A DNA stretch of 64,000 nt from Streptomyces sp. HUAS CB01 (GCF_030406905.1 NZ_CP129137.1:3209001-3273000); one strand, 5' to 3'. Shown: positions 1-9,493, numbered from the stretch's first letter. Program-made: numbers and translations. Notes: generated from the sequence alone by a model not told the origin.

Positions 1-351
1 GACCGGAGTGGGGGGCCTGGCGGGTCCCGGCGGTTTCGGGCCCACGGCGGCGCCTCCCGACGCGGCGGGGGACGGGGCGGCCGCCTGCGGCGCCTGCCGG
101 GGAGGGGCCGGGGGAACCGGCGGGGCCGCACCCGGGCCGGAAGGCGCCGGAGCCGGCGGCACGACCCCGGCGGCGGGGGGCACGGGGACGGCGGGAGCGG
201 CCGGGGCGGCGGGGGCCACGGGCGCGGACGCCGGGGGTCTCTGCTGCTGCGGCGGAGGGGGCGACGGTGCGGCGCCGACGGCAGTGACGGGGACCGTGAC
301 CAGAGCGCCCGCCACGAGACCGACGACGGCCGGAACGTGCTGACGAGACAT
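1..351 (-). CDS. Secreted Pro/Ala-rich protein, C-terminus cut by window edge
   Basis: The gene runs leftward from an ATG at 351 out of the window, so only the first 117 residues are visible. A GAGGAG ribosome site lies about six bases upstream of the ATG, which supports the start. Residues 1-29 look like a Sec signal peptide: a short start, a hydrophobic Val/Ala/Gly core and an AVGA-type cleavage region. The rest of what can be read is low-complexity Pro/Ala/Gly with a short Gln run near residue 40, typical of a cell-wall-spanning or exported linker. No catalytic domain is visible and the function is unknown; a folded domain may follow beyond the edge. It lies downstream of mfd on the same strand, but 700 bases away, so co-transcription is doubtful. 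Confidence 0.6.
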   Translation of the reverse strand, partial: MSRQHVPAVVGLVAGALVTVPVTAVGAAPSPPPPQQQRPPASAPVAPAAPAAPAVPVPPAAGVVPPAPAPSGPGAAPPVPPAPPRQAPQAAAPSPAASGGAAVGPKPPGPARPPTPV

Positions 352-1065
352 CAAAGGCTCCTCACTGCTGGGCGGTACGGCCGGCCACGCGGGACACAGC
401 CCTCGCGAGCCAAGCCGAACACGTCCCGTCGCCGCCGTCGCCCGGGCCTGATCCGTCCGGGCGAGCCGTGCCCCGAACGGGCCACACCGTCTGCGCCACG
501 GGGCGGGTCCGGCGACCCGGGGCCGTACGCCGCCGCGCCCCGATGTCCTCTCGCGAGACCGTTTCTGACGGCCCGTCGAACAGGCGGGCCCCGAGAGAGG
601 GCCTCCGGCGGCTCGCATCCCGGCCGCGCTCTCGCGAGACCGGTTCTGACGGCCCGTCGAACAGGCGGGCCCCGAGAGAGGGCCTCCGGCGGCTCGCATC
701 CCGGCCGCGCCCGCGCGTCGCCCCGCCGTGACGCCGCACCCGTACGGCCCGTGCGGCTTCCGCGCCCGCGTCCCCACGCCTCGCCCCGACGCCTCCCACG
801 GCTCAGCCCGGCCCGCCGTACCCCGAGCATCCCCGCACCCGACAGCCGCCGGGGCCACGGCACCGCAACCCGGGGCACGCCCGCCCGGCCGGTGCCGCGC
901 CCCGCGCCGCCAGAGGCCCGGCCCGCCGCACCCAGAGAACCCCGTACCCCGAGCCCCGCCCTACCCCGAGCCCCGCCCTACCCCGAGAACCCCGCACCCC
1001 GCACCCCGCCGCACCCGAGCGCCCCGGCCACCGTGCAGGCGGCGCCGGTGCCGGGCCCGCCCCGG
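352..1065. other. Intergenic region without a supported gene
   Basis: About 700 bases between mfd and the secreted-protein gene. Open frames cross it on both strands, but their translations are Arg/Pro/Gly low-complexity and none has a convincing ribosome site. It holds an 81-base tandem duplication (549-710) and, near 930-1020, short C-rich runs of CCCCGAG/CCCCGCAC-type units. mfd transcription would terminate somewhere here. Confidence 0.6.
549..710. repeat. 81-bp tandem duplication with hairpin
   Basis: Two head-to-tail copies, 549-629 and 630-710, differ at a single base (T562 versus G643). Each copy opens with the perfect palindrome TCTCGCGAGA and contains an inverted pair GGCCCG/CGGGCC separated by nine bases (570-590 in copy one). 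The near identity points to a recent duplication. The hairpin could help terminate mfd transcripts, but no U-run follows, so that is inference. Confidence 0.8.
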
Positions 1066-4000
1066 CTACGAGCCGAGGATCGACGTCAGGAACTCACCCG
1101 TCCACGCCAGCAGTTCCCGCCCGACCACCGGCTTGCCGCCGATCTTGCCGGTCGTCGGCCGCGGCACCAGGATCTGCTGGACCGCCGGCTTGATCACCGT
1201 GCGCGGGTAGAGCCGCTTCAGCCGAAGCTCCTGCGACTCGCGCAGCTCCACCGGCGCGAAGCGGATGTTCGGGCCCTGGAGCACGATCTCGCCGACGCCG
1301 CAGGCCCGGGCGAGCATCCGCAGCCCGGCGACCAGCAGCAGGTTCTCCACCGGCTCCGGCAGCTTGCCGTAGCGGTCGACGAGCTCCTCCCGCACCGCCG
1401 TGACGTCCTCCTCCGAGTTCGCGGCGGCGATGGCCCGGTACGCCTGGAGGCGCAGCCGCTCGCCCGGCGCGTAGTCGTGCGGGACGTGCGCGTCGACCGG
1501 CAGCTCGATCTTGACCTCCAGCGGGGGCTCCTCCTCCGCCCCGCCCTCCAGGGAGGCCCGGTAGTCGGCGACCGCCTCGCCCACCATGCGGACGTAGAGG
1601 TCGAAGCCGACGCCCGCGATGTGGCCCGACTGCTCGCCGCCGAGGAGGTTGCCCGCGCCGCGGATCTCCAGGTCCTTCATCGCGACGTACATGCCCGCGC
1701 CCATCTCGGTGTGCTGGGCGATCGTCGCCAGACGCTCGTGCGCGGTCTCGGTGAGCGGCTTCTCCGGCGGGTAGAGGAAGTACGCGTAGCCGCGTTCCCG
1801 GCCGCGGCCGACCCGGCCGCGCAGCTGGTGCAGCTGCGAGAGGCCGAAGTTGTCGCCGCGCTCCACGATGAGCGTGTTGGCGTTGGAGATGTCGATGCCG
1901 GACTCGACGATCGTCGTCGAGACGAGCACGTCGAACTTCTTCTCCCAGAAGTCGACGACGACCTGCTCCAGCGCGCTCTCGCCCATCTGGCCGTGGGCGG
2001 TGGCGATCCGCGCCTCGGGGACGATCTCCCGCAGCCGCGCCGCCGCCCGGTCGATCGACTCGACCCGGTTGTGGATGTAGAACACCTGGCCCTCGCGGAG
2101 CAGCTCGCGCCGGATCGCGGCCCCGATCTGCTTCTCCTCGTACGGGCCGACGAACGTCAGGACCGGGTGGCGCTCCTCGGGCGGGGTGGTGATCGTCGAC
2201 ATCTCGCGGATGCCGGTGACCGCCATCTCCAGGGTCCGGGGGATGGGGGTCGCGGACATCGTCAGGACGTCGACGTTCGCGCGGAGCTTCTTCAGCTGCT
2301 CCTTGTGCTCGACGCCGAACCGCTGCTCCTCGTCGACGATGACCAGGCCCAGGTCCTTGAACTTGGTCTCGGACGAGAACAGCCGGTGCGTGCCGATGAC
2401 GATGTCGACCGAGCCGTCCCGCAGGCCCTCCAGGGTCGCCTTCGCCTCCGTGTCCGACTGGAAGCGGGACAGGGCGCGGGTGACGACGGGGAACTGGGAG
2501 TAGCGCTCCGAGAACGTCCCGAAGTGCTGCTGCACCAGCAGCGTCGTCGGGACGAGCACCGCCACCTGCTTGCCGTCCTGGACGGCCTTGAAGGCGGCGC
2601 GCACCGCGATCTCCGTCTTGCCGTAGCCGACGTCGCCGCAGATCAGCCGGTCCATCGGCACCGACTTCTCCATGTCCTCCTTGACCTCGGCGATGGTGGT
2701 CAGCTGGTCGGGGGTCTCCGCGTACGGGAACGCGTCCTCCAGCTCCCGCTGCCAGGGCGTGTCCGGGCCGAAGGTGTGCCCGGGCGCCGCCATCCGGGCG
2801 CTGTAGAGCTTGATCAGGTCGGCGGCGATCTCCTTGACCGCCTTCTTCGCGCGCGCCTTCGTCTTCGTCCAGTCGGCGCCGCCGAGCCGGTGCAGCGTGG
2901 GCGCCTCGCCGCCGACGTACTTGGTGACCTGCTCCAGCTGGTCGGTCGGGATGTAGAGGCGGTCGCCGGGCTGCCCGCGCTTGGCGGGGGCGTACTCGAC
3001 GAGCAGGTACTCGCGCGTGGCGCCCTGGACGGTGCGCTGCACCATCTCCAGATAGCGGCCGACGCCGTGCTGCTCGTGGACGATGTAGTCGCCCGCCTCC
3101 AGGGTGAGCGGGTCGATCTGCTTGCGGCGGCGGGTCGGCATCCGCGCGCCGTCCTTGCCCGCGGCCTTCTGCCCGGACAGATCGGTCTCCGTCAGCACCG
3201 CGAGCCTCAGACCCGGGTCGACGAATCCGTGGTCGACGGAGCCGCAGGCCACATGGACGACGGAGGGGGCGATCTCACCGAGGTCCGCCTCCAGCCTGGC
3301 GGGGATGCCCTCGCCGCCCAGCACCTCGACGGTGCGGGACGCCGTTCCGTGGCCCTCGGTGACGAAGACCGTGCGCCAGCCGTCGGCGAGCCAGCCCTTG
3401 GTGTCGGCGAGAGCGCGGGCGGTGTCGCCCCGGTAGGTCTCCGGGGCGTGCATCCCGAGCGTCAGGGTGTCGTCCGCCAGCTCCTCGTCCACGGCGAACG
3501 GCGACACGGACCACCACATCATGCCGAGCTCGCGCGCCCGGTCCCGTACGTCCGCGATCCCCCACAGGGAGGCCGCGCCGAGGTCGATCGGCGCCTCGCC
3601 CCCGCCCGCCGACGCGGCCCACGACGCCTGCAGGAACTCCTGCGACGTGGCCACCAGGTCGGCGGCCCGGGTGCGGACCCGCTCGGGGTCGCACACCACG
3701 GTCATCGAACCCTCGGGCATGACGTCGAGCAGCAGTTCCATGTCGTCCACGAGGACGGGGGCGAGGGACTCCATGCCCTCGACGGCGATGCCCTCGGCGA
3801 TCTTCCCCAGCAGCTCGCCGAGCTCCGGGTGGGCCTCGGCGAGGGCCGCGGCCCGCCGCCGCACCTCGTCGGTGAGCAGCAGCTCACGGCACGGCGGCGC
3901 CCAGAGCCCGTGCTCGGCGACCTCCAGCGAGCGCTGGTCGGCGACCTTGAAGTAGCGGATCTCCTCGACGTCGTCGCCCCAGAACTCGATCCGGAGCGGG

Positions 4001-4596
4001 TGCTCCTCGGTCGGGGGGAACACATCGAGGATGCCGCCGCGCACGGCGAACTCGCCGCGCTTCTCGACCAGCTCCACCCGCGCGTACGCGGCGGCGGCGA
4101 GCCCCGCGACGATGTCCTCGAGGTCGGCGGTCTGACCGGTGCGCAGGGACACCGGTTCCAGGTCCCCGAGGCCCTTGACCTGGGGCTGCAGCACGGACCG
4201 TACGGGAGCGACGACGACGCTGACCGGACCCGCGGCCGGGTCGTCGGCGCGGGGGTGCGCGAGCCGGCGCAGCACCGCCAGCCGCCGGCCGACGGTGTCG
4301 GAGCGGGGGGAGAGCCGCTCGTGCGGCAGGGTCTCCCAGGAGGGGTAGTCCACCACCGTGTCCGGATCGAGCAGCGACCGCAGCGCCGCCGCCAGGTCCT
4401 CGGCCTCGCGGCCGGTCGCGGTCACGGCCAGCACGGGCCGGGATGCCTCGCGGGCCAGGCCGGCCACGACGAAGGGCCGGGCGGCAGGCGGTCCGACCAG
4501 GTCGACGTGGTGCCGGTGACCGTCGCCCGCGGCTTTCACCGCTTCGACGAGGGCGGGGTCCTTGACGACGGCGTCGAGCAGACCGTGCAGGCTCAT
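1066..4596 (-). CDS. mfd: Transcription-repair coupling factor Mfd
   Basis: Mfd removes RNA polymerase stalled at DNA lesions and recruits UvrA for strand-specific repair. The 1176-residue length fits the family. In order: a UvrB-like N-terminal module; the RNA-polymerase-interacting RID domain with YIVHEQHGVGRYLEM; a RecG-like SF2 translocase with Walker A in GDVGYGKTE and a DEEQ box in VIVDEEQRFG; and a C-terminal TRCF autoinhibitory domain. The ATG at 4596 (MSLHGLLDAVV) is chosen because homologues begin this way. An in-frame TTG at 4635 would add 13 residues and is less likely. The gene is divergent from the sigma-factor gene to the right. A very long open frame covers it on the opposite strand, but this is a GC-bias shadow. 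Confidence 0.97.
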   Translation of the reverse strand: MSLHGLLDAVVKDPALVEAVKAAGDGHRHHVDLVGPPAARPFVVAGLAREASRPVLAVTATGREAEDLAAALRSLLDPDTVVDYPSWETLPHERLSPRSDTVGRRLAVLRRLAHPRADDPAAGPVSVVVAPVRSVLQPQVKGLGDLEPVSLRTGQTADLEDIVAGLAAAAYARVELVEKRGEFAVRGGILDVFPPTEEHPLRIEFWGDDVEEIRYFKVADQRSLEVAEHGLWAPPCRELLLTDEVRRRAAALAEAHPELGELLGKIAEGIAVEGMESLAPVLVDDMELLLDVMPEGSMTVVCDPERVRTRAADLVATSQEFLQASWAASAGGGEAPIDLGAASLWGIADVRDRARELGMMWWSVSPFAVDEELADDTLTLGMHAPETYRGDTARALADTKGWLADGWRTVFVTEGHGTASRTVEVLGGEGIPARLEADLGEIAPSVVHVACGSVDHGFVDPGLRLAVLTETDLSGQKAAGKDGARMPTRRRKQIDPLTLEAGDYIVHEQHGVGRYLEMVQRTVQGATREYLLVEYAPAKRGQPGDRLYIPTDQLEQVTKYVGGEAPTLHRLGGADWTKTKARAKKAVKEIAADLIKLYSARMAAPGHTFGPDTPWQRELEDAFPYAETPDQLTTIAEVKEDMEKSVPMDRLICGDVGYGKTEIAVRAAFKAVQDGKQVAVLVPTTLLVQQHFGTFSERYSQFPVVTRALSRFQSDTEAKATLEGLRDGSVDIVIGTHRLFSSETKFKDLGLVIVDEEQRFGVEHKEQLKKLRANVDVLTMSATPIPRTLEMAVTGIREMSTITTPPEERHPVLTFVGPYEEKQIGAAIRRELLREGQVFYIHNRVESIDRAAARLREIVPEARIATAHGQMGESALEQVVVDFWEKKFDVLVSTTIVESGIDISNANTLIVERGDNFGLSQLHQLRGRVGRGRERGYAYFLYPPEKPLTETAHERLATIAQHTEMGAGMYVAMKDLEIRGAGNLLGGEQSGHIAGVGFDLYVRMVGEAVADYRASLEGGAEEEPPLEVKIELPVDAHVPHDYAPGERLRLQAYRAIAAANSEEDVTAVREELVDRYGKLPEPVENLLLVAGLRMLARACGVGEIVLQGPNIRFAPVELRESQELRLKRLYPRTVIKPAVQQILVPRPTTGKIGGKPVVGRELLAWTGEFLTSILGS

Positions 4597-4765
4597 GAAG
4601 GGGTATCCGTCCGGGGTCCGAAAGAGGGTGGGCAACGCGAACAGCCCGACACGTCTGGGGTTCCCTGTGTCGAGGACCAGGGCCGGGCCGGGGATCTCCA
4701 GGGTACGCCCGCCGGAAATCTCGCGGGGCGGGTAAACCCGGGCCGACCCCCGGTGCGTATACCGC

Positions 4766-4777
4766 GTGAGATCTCAC
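4766..4777. promoter_or_regulatory. Perfect 12-bp palindrome between mfd and sigma gene
   Basis: GTGAGATCTCAC is its own reverse complement. It lies in the divergent mfd/sigma intergenic region, two bases downstream of a possible -10 element TATACC (4758-4763) and 27 bases before the proposed TTG start of the sigma gene. A smaller inverted repeat CGGGT-AA-ACCCG sits near 4730-4741. A repressor site is plausible, but no regulator is identified. Confidence 0.4.
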
Positions 4778-4804
4778 CACCGACCAGCACCGACGGAGCC
4801 GCAA

Positions 4805-5329
4805 TTGACCGACGACGAGTTCGAGGAGTTCTACGCACGCTCCGTGAAACAGCTGGTCGGCCAGGTGTATCTGATGACCGGCGATCTCCACGAGGCCCAG
4901 GACGTCGTCCAGGAGGCGTTCGTACGCGCCTGGGGGCGGCGGTCCGCCCTGCGGGCGGAGGCCGCTCCGGACGCCTGGATACGCACGGTCGCCCGGCGCC
5001 TGGCGATCAGCCGGTGGCGTCGCGGGGTACGGGCCGCGGCGGCCTGGCGGCGGCACCACCAGCAGGGCCGGGCACCGGCCGTGCCGGAGCCGGACCCCGA
5101 CACGGTCGCCCTGGTCGCGGCGCTGCGGCGGCTGCCCGAGCGGCAGCGGCGGGTGGCCGTCCTGCACTACGTGTGCGATCTGTCCGTGGACCAGGTGGCG
5201 GCGGAGACCGGCATGGCCTCCGGGACCGTGAAGTCCCACCTGTTCCGCGCGAGGGCCGCACTCGCACCCCATCTCGACGACGCGGCCGGCAGGGTCGGCG
5301 CGACCATGGCGGAGGAGCACGGTGTCTGA
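4805..5329 (+). CDS. ECF RNA polymerase sigma factor, SigE family
   Basis: An extracytoplasmic-function sigma factor that would direct RNA polymerase to a small regulon. Region 2 is visible as EAQDVVQEAFVRAWGR and region 4 as LPERQRRVAVLHYVCDLSVD followed by a helix-turn-helix with GTVKSHLFRAR. With the TTG start at 4805 the protein is 174 residues, normal for this class, and a GGAG site sits six bases upstream of it. A GTG at 4766 would add 13 residues but falls on the palindrome. Its stop overlaps the next gene by 8 bases, so the two are translationally coupled and the partner is probably a membrane-bound modulator. The family is clear; the stimulus and regulon are unknown. Confidence 0.9.
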   Translation: MTDDEFEEFYARSVKQLVGQVYLMTGDLHEAQDVVQEAFVRAWGRRSALRAEAAPDAWIRTVARRLAISRWRRGVRAAAAWRRHHQQGRAPAVPEPDPDTVALVAALRRLPERQRRVAVLHYVCDLSVDQVAAETGMASGTVKSHLFRARAALAPHLDDAAGRVGATMAEEHGV

Positions 5330-5840
5330 CTTCGACGAGCAGGAAGCCCCACTGGCGGAGGCGCTCAAGCGGGCCGCCGCGGCGGGCGGGGCGCTGGCCG
5401 CGCCCGCGCCGCCCGGCCGGGTGTCGGCGCTGGGCGCCCGCCGCAGGGCACGCCGGACGGCCGTCGCCGCGGCCTGTGCGGTGTGCGTGCTCGCGGGCGG
5501 CGCGGGCGTGGCGGCGGTGCAGCTGACCCCGCAGGGCTCCACGGCGCCGGCCGCGCCGCCGAGGCCCGTGGACTCGGGCAACGGCAGCTCCGCGACGCCG
5601 GCCCCGCCCTCCCCCGGCGCGTCCCCGGCGACGCCGTCGCCGTCGGTCCCGCCGCCGACGCCGACCGCGTCCGGCTCGGAGTCCCCGTCCGTCCCCCCGA
5701 CCGCTCCGGCCGGCAGCCCCACACCGAGCACACCCCCCACGGCCACGGACGGCCCGACGCCCGGCCCGGGCGGGTCCGCGACCCCGAGCGGCCCGCAGGA
5801 GGCCACGGCTTCCGGCGAGCCGTCGCCCGGAGCGGGCTGA
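5322..5840 (+). CDS. Membrane protein with Pro/Ser/Thr-rich tail, probable sigma-factor partner
   Basis: A 172-residue protein starting at GTG 5322 inside the end of the sigma gene. Residues 1-45 are cytoplasmic with a basic RRRARR stretch, residues about 46-66 form one transmembrane helix, and the rest is a Pro/Ser/Thr/Gly-rich extracytoplasmic tail. The coupling to an ECF sigma gene and the single membrane span are what one expects of an anti-sigma factor. However, there is no recognisable zinc-anti-sigma HxxxCxxC motif, so the role is inferred from context only. The disordered tail could span the cell wall. Confidence 0.65.
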   Translation: MSDFDEQEAPLAEALKRAAAAGGALAAPAPPGRVSALGARRRARRTAVAAACAVCVLAGGAGVAAVQLTPQGSTAPAAPPRPVDSGNGSSATPAPPSPGASPATPSPSVPPPTPTASGSESPSVPPTAPAGSPTPSTPPTATDGPTPGPGGSATPSGPQEATASGEPSPGAG

Positions 5841-6067
5841 AGGGCACGCGCTCGCTCATCGCGTCGGGCATGCGTTTGCCCATCGCTTCGGGCACGCTCC
5901 GGCCGGGGCGGCTGACGCGGGCGGGGGCGGGCGCGGGGCGTCGGCTCGGTCGCGCGGGTGCGGACCGGCGGGCGCTCGTGGAGACGGCCGCTCGTGGCGT
6001 CCGGCGCGTACCGCCCGGGCGGTAGCCGCCGGACGGCGGTCGGTGGACGACCGACGACCGACGCAAC

Positions 6068-6112
6068 GGCTCCGGCCCGGTGAGCGTGGAGGACGCTCAC
6101 CGGGCCGGAGCC
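6068..6112. terminator. Bidirectional terminator hairpin
   Basis: A perfect 20-bp inverted repeat (6068-6087 with 6093-6112) around a five-base loop GGAGG. It lies between the end of the sigma-factor operon on the plus strand and the end of the ABC permease gene on the minus strand, so it can stop transcription from both sides. There is no T-run, as is usual for Streptomyces hairpins. Confidence 0.85.
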
Positions 6113-6134
6113 CTCATCCTACGGACCGCCGCGA

Positions 6135-8708
6135 CTACTCGGTGGCGATGGCGTTGAGGACGTTCATGCGGCCGGCGCGGAACGCCGGCACCAGCGCGGC
6201 GACCAGTCCCACGAACGCCGACCCCACGAAGACGTACAGGATCGTCGGCCACGGGACGTCGAGGACACCGAGACCCTCCAGGGCGAGCAGCTTCTGCGCC
6301 GCGGTGCCCCAGCCCATGCCCAGACCGAGCCCGAGCAGGGCGCCGAAGAGCGCGATGACGACCGACTCCAGGCGGATCATCCGGCGCAGCTGGCGGCGGG
6401 AGAGGCCGATGGCCCTCATCAGACCGATCTCCCGGGTCCGTTCGACCACCGAAAGGGCCAGCGTGTTCACGACCCCGAGGACGGCGACGATGATGGCGAG
6501 CGCGAGCAGGCCGTAGACGATGTTCAGCATCTGGCCGACCTGGTCCTTCAGGTCCTGCTTGAAGTCCGTCTGGTCCAGCACCCGGTACTGCGGGTAGGCG
6601 GCGAGGGCGTCCTTGAGGTCCTGGTACGCCTCCTTCTCCTTGCCCTGCTCGGCCTCGGCGAACATCATCATGTTCTTCGGCATCCGCTCGGGCGTGAAGT
6701 ACCGCTCGGCGGTGGCGATGGACAGGTACATCGCGCCCTTGTCGACGTTGGTGTCGTCGGAGGTGACGGCCGCGACCCTCAGCTTCGCGGTCTCCCCGCC
6801 CCGGAACGCCACGGTCATCGTGTCGCCGACCTTCACCCCGTGCTTCCCGGCGTACGTCTCGCCGACGGACATGGCGTCCCTGCCGTAGGCCGCCTTCAGG
6901 TCTCCGGCGACCGTCTCCCGGCGCAGGTCCTGCGCGTACGTCGGGTCCGCCGCGACCAGCCACTCGTCGTCCGTGGACGTCCCGTCGGGGGCGGTGATCG
7001 TCGCCCTGACACCCTTGTACTCGGTGACGTGGGCGATACCGGGCGCCTTCTCCAGGGCCCGCTGCGCCTGCGGCATGATCGGCCCGTTGGTGGACTGGAC
7101 GATGAAGTCGGCGCCGACGGACTTGTCGAGTTCCTCCGTCGCCGAGGCCACCATGGACGAGCCGACCACGGACAGGCAGGCGACGAGGGCGAGGCCGATC
7201 ATCAGCGCGGCGCCGGTGGCGCCGGTGCGGCGCGGGTTGCGCAGCGCGTTGCGCTCGGCCATCTTCCCCACCGGTCCGAAGACCCGCAGGACGACCGCGC
7301 CGAGGACCCGCACCACGCCGCCCGCCAGCAGCGGGCCGACGACGATGAAGCCGATGAGGCTGAGGACGACACCGAGGCCGAGCCACATCGAACCCTCCGC
7401 TGCCTCACCGGCCCGCGTCGCCGCCCACAGGGCCGCGCCGCCGGTGCCCGTGAGGACCAGGCCGACGACGCCCCGCACGCGTCCGGCCCGGCCGTCCGCG
7501 GGGGTGCCGGCGTCGCGCAGCGCGGCCATCGGGGGGACCTTGCCGGCCCGGCGGGCCGGGATGCAGGCGGCGAGAACCGTGACGACGACCCCGAGCGCGA
7601 GGCCGATGGCGGGCGTCGTCCACTTCACGGTCAGATCCGAGGTGGAGAGGTTCATCCCCATCGAGGACATGAGCTCCATCAGGCCGACGGCGAGTCCCAC
7701 ACCGGCGCCGACACCGGCGACGGACCCGACGAGGCCGAGGAGCAGCGCCTCGACGAGGACCGAGCGGTTGACCTGGCGGCGGCTCGACCCGATGGCGCGC
7801 ATCAGACCGATCTCGCGGGTGCGCTGGGCGACCAGCATGGAGAAGGTGTTGACGATGAGGAAGATGCCGACCAGGACGGCGATCCCGGCGAAGCCGAGCA
7901 TCGCGTACTTCATGACGTCGAGGAAGCCGCTGACGTCCTCGCGACCCGCGTCCGCCGCCTCGGCCTGCGTCTGGAACCGGTACGGTCCGCCGGCCGCCGC
8001 GGCGACGTTCCTCTTCAGCTGCTCGTGGCTCATGCCGGGCTCGGCGGTGACCGCGATGTGGGTGAACCGGCCGGTTCCCCCGAGGAGTTCCCGCTGGGCG
8101 GTGGCGGTGTCGAAGTAGACGACGGCCGCGCCGGGGTTGGTGACCTTGAAGGAGGCGATTCCGGAGATCGTGGCCGTGAAGTCACCGGTGACGGCGATGG
8201 TGCGCAGCTTGTCGCCGAGTCCGAGTCCGTGCTTCTCGGCGGTGTCGGCGTCGACCATCACGTCGGTGGGGCCGCGCGGGGCGTGGCCGGAGGTGATCTC
8301 CATCGAACGCAGGTCGCCCCGCGTCCAGTTGCCGGCGATCGTGGGTGCGCCGTTGCTGGAGCCCATGTTCTTGTTGTCGGCGTCGACGACGGTGACGCTC
8401 ATCGAGACGACGGCGCCCTCGGCGGACTTGACGCCCTCGGCCTTCCCCACTGTCGGCAGCAGCGAGGCGGGCAGGGTCTCGGGGCGGCCGCTCTGCGGGG
8501 TCTCGTCGTCGGTCTCGGCGCTCTCGGGGCTGACGGTGACGTCGGCGGCGGTCACGGCGAAGAGCTTGTCGAAGGTGGTGTTCATCGTGTCGGTGAACAC
8601 GAGCGTGCCGGAGACGAAGGCCACGGACAGCAGGACGGCGACGGCGGACAGCGCCATGCGTCCCTTGTGCGCGGCGAGGTTGCGCAGCGAGGTCTTGAGC
8701 ACGGTCAC
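6135..8708 (-). CDS. ABC transporter permease, FtsX/MacB-like
   Basis: An 857-residue membrane protein with the tandem FtsX layout: a short N-terminal cytoplasmic stretch, TM1 at about 18-38, a large extracytoplasmic MacB_PCD-like region to about 260, three TM helices (about 265-385) with VAQRTREIGLMRAIGSSRRQ, a second TM and periplasmic region, and a final three-helix FtsX domain with VVERTREIGLMRAIGLSRRQ. Such permeases pair with a LolD/MacB-type ATPase for mechanotransmission or for export of lipids, peptides or drugs. It starts at GTG 8708 and overlaps the ATPase stop by 4 bases, so the two form one operon. The substrate cannot be told from sequence. Confidence 0.93.
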   Translation of the reverse strand: MTVLKTSLRNLAAHKGRMALSAVAVLLSVAFVSGTLVFTDTMNTTFDKLFAVTAADVTVSPESAETDDETPQSGRPETLPASLLPTVGKAEGVKSAEGAVVSMSVTVVDADNKNMGSSNGAPTIAGNWTRGDLRSMEITSGHAPRGPTDVMVDADTAEKHGLGLGDKLRTIAVTGDFTATISGIASFKVTNPGAAVVYFDTATAQRELLGGTGRFTHIAVTAEPGMSHEQLKRNVAAAAGGPYRFQTQAEAADAGREDVSGFLDVMKYAMLGFAGIAVLVGIFLIVNTFSMLVAQRTREIGLMRAIGSSRRQVNRSVLVEALLLGLVGSVAGVGAGVGLAVGLMELMSSMGMNLSTSDLTVKWTTPAIGLALGVVVTVLAACIPARRAGKVPPMAALRDAGTPADGRAGRVRGVVGLVLTGTGGAALWAATRAGEAAEGSMWLGLGVVLSLIGFIVVGPLLAGGVVRVLGAVVLRVFGPVGKMAERNALRNPRRTGATGAALMIGLALVACLSVVGSSMVASATEELDKSVGADFIVQSTNGPIMPQAQRALEKAPGIAHVTEYKGVRATITAPDGTSTDDEWLVAADPTYAQDLRRETVAGDLKAAYGRDAMSVGETYAGKHGVKVGDTMTVAFRGGETAKLRVAAVTSDDTNVDKGAMYLSIATAERYFTPERMPKNMMMFAEAEQGKEKEAYQDLKDALAAYPQYRVLDQTDFKQDLKDQVGQMLNIVYGLLALAIIVAVLGVVNTLALSVVERTREIGLMRAIGLSRRQLRRMIRLESVVIALFGALLGLGLGMGWGTAAQKLLALEGLGVLDVPWPTILYVFVGSAFVGLVAALVPAFRAGRMNVLNAIATE

Positions 8709-9493
8709 GACGTCCGTCCCCGGGCGTCGAAGTCCTTCATGCGGTCGAGGACCTGATCGGCCGTGGGGTTGAACATCTCGTCGACGATCCGGCCGTCGGC
8801 CAGGTAGAGCACGCGGTCGGCGTGGGAGGCGGCGACGGGGTCGTGGGTGACCATGACGATGGTCTGGCCGAGTTCGTCGACGGACCGGCGCAGGAAGCCC
8901 AGGACCTCGGCACCGGCGCGGGAGTCCAGGTTCCCGGTCGGCTCGTCGCCGAAGATGATGTCCGGCCGGGCGGCGAGGGCGCGGGCCACGGCGACGCGCT
9001 GCTGCTGGCCGCCCGAGAGCTGGTTGGGGCGGTGCTTGAGCCGGTCGGCGAGCCCGACCGTCTCCACGACCCGGTTCAGCCAGGCCGCGTCCGGTTTGCG
9101 GCCCGCGATGTCCATGGGAAGCGTGATGTTCTCCAGGGCGTTGAGCGTGGGCAGCAGGTTGAACGCCTGGAAGATGAAGCCGATCCGGTCGCGGCGCAGC
9201 CGGGTGAGCTTCTTGTCCTTGAGCCGGGTGATCTCGGTCTCGTCGAGGTGGATCTCGCCCGAGGTGACGTCGTCGAGTCCGGCGAGGCAGTGCATCAGCG
9301 TGGACTTGCCCGAGCCCGACGGGCCCATGATCGCGGTGAACTGCCCCCGCATGACGTCCACGTCGACGTGGTCGAGCGCGACGACCCGCGTCTCGCCGGA
9401 TCCGTACGCCTTCACGACCTGTCGCGCTCGAGCCGCGACGGCCGTACGCCCTCCAGTACCCCCGTGCCTGGGAATGGTCACAGCCGTTGTCAC
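8705..9493 (-). CDS. ABC transporter ATP-binding protein, MacB/LolD type
   Basis: The nucleotide-binding partner of the downstream FtsX-type permease. Walker A is GPSGSGKST, the signature is LSGGQQQRVAVARAL and Walker B with the D-loop is IIFGDEPTGNLDS, all intact. The GTG start at 9493 (262 residues) is preferred because GGAG lies seven bases upstream and the family start is of the MTTAVTIP type. The frame stays open further upstream to 9616, but that extension is low-complexity. After about residue 225 there is the short C-terminal tail usual for this group. It overlaps the permease gene by 4 bases (GTGA). Confidence 0.94.
   Translation of the reverse strand: MTTAVTIPRHGGTGGRTAVAARARQVVKAYGSGETRVVALDHVDVDVMRGQFTAIMGPSGSGKSTLMHCLAGLDDVTSGEIHLDETEITRLKDKKLTRLRRDRIGFIFQAFNLLPTLNALENITLPMDIAGRKPDAAWLNRVVETVGLADRLKHRPNQLSGGQQQRVAVARALAARPDIIFGDEPTGNLDSRAGAEVLGFLRRSVDELGQTIVMVTHDPVAASHADRVLYLADGRIVDEMFNPTADQVLDRMKDFDARGRTS

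Noticed and set aside
337..5526. A 1729-codon open frame opposite mfd
   Set aside because: It is antisense to a clear mfd gene and Arg/Pro-rich, with no family resemblance. Very high third-position GC removes stop codons on the opposite strand.
6840..8756. Long plus-strand open frame opposite the FtsX permease
   Set aside because: The minus strand encodes an intact two-part FtsX permease; the plus frame gives an Asp/Gly/Arg-rich shadow.
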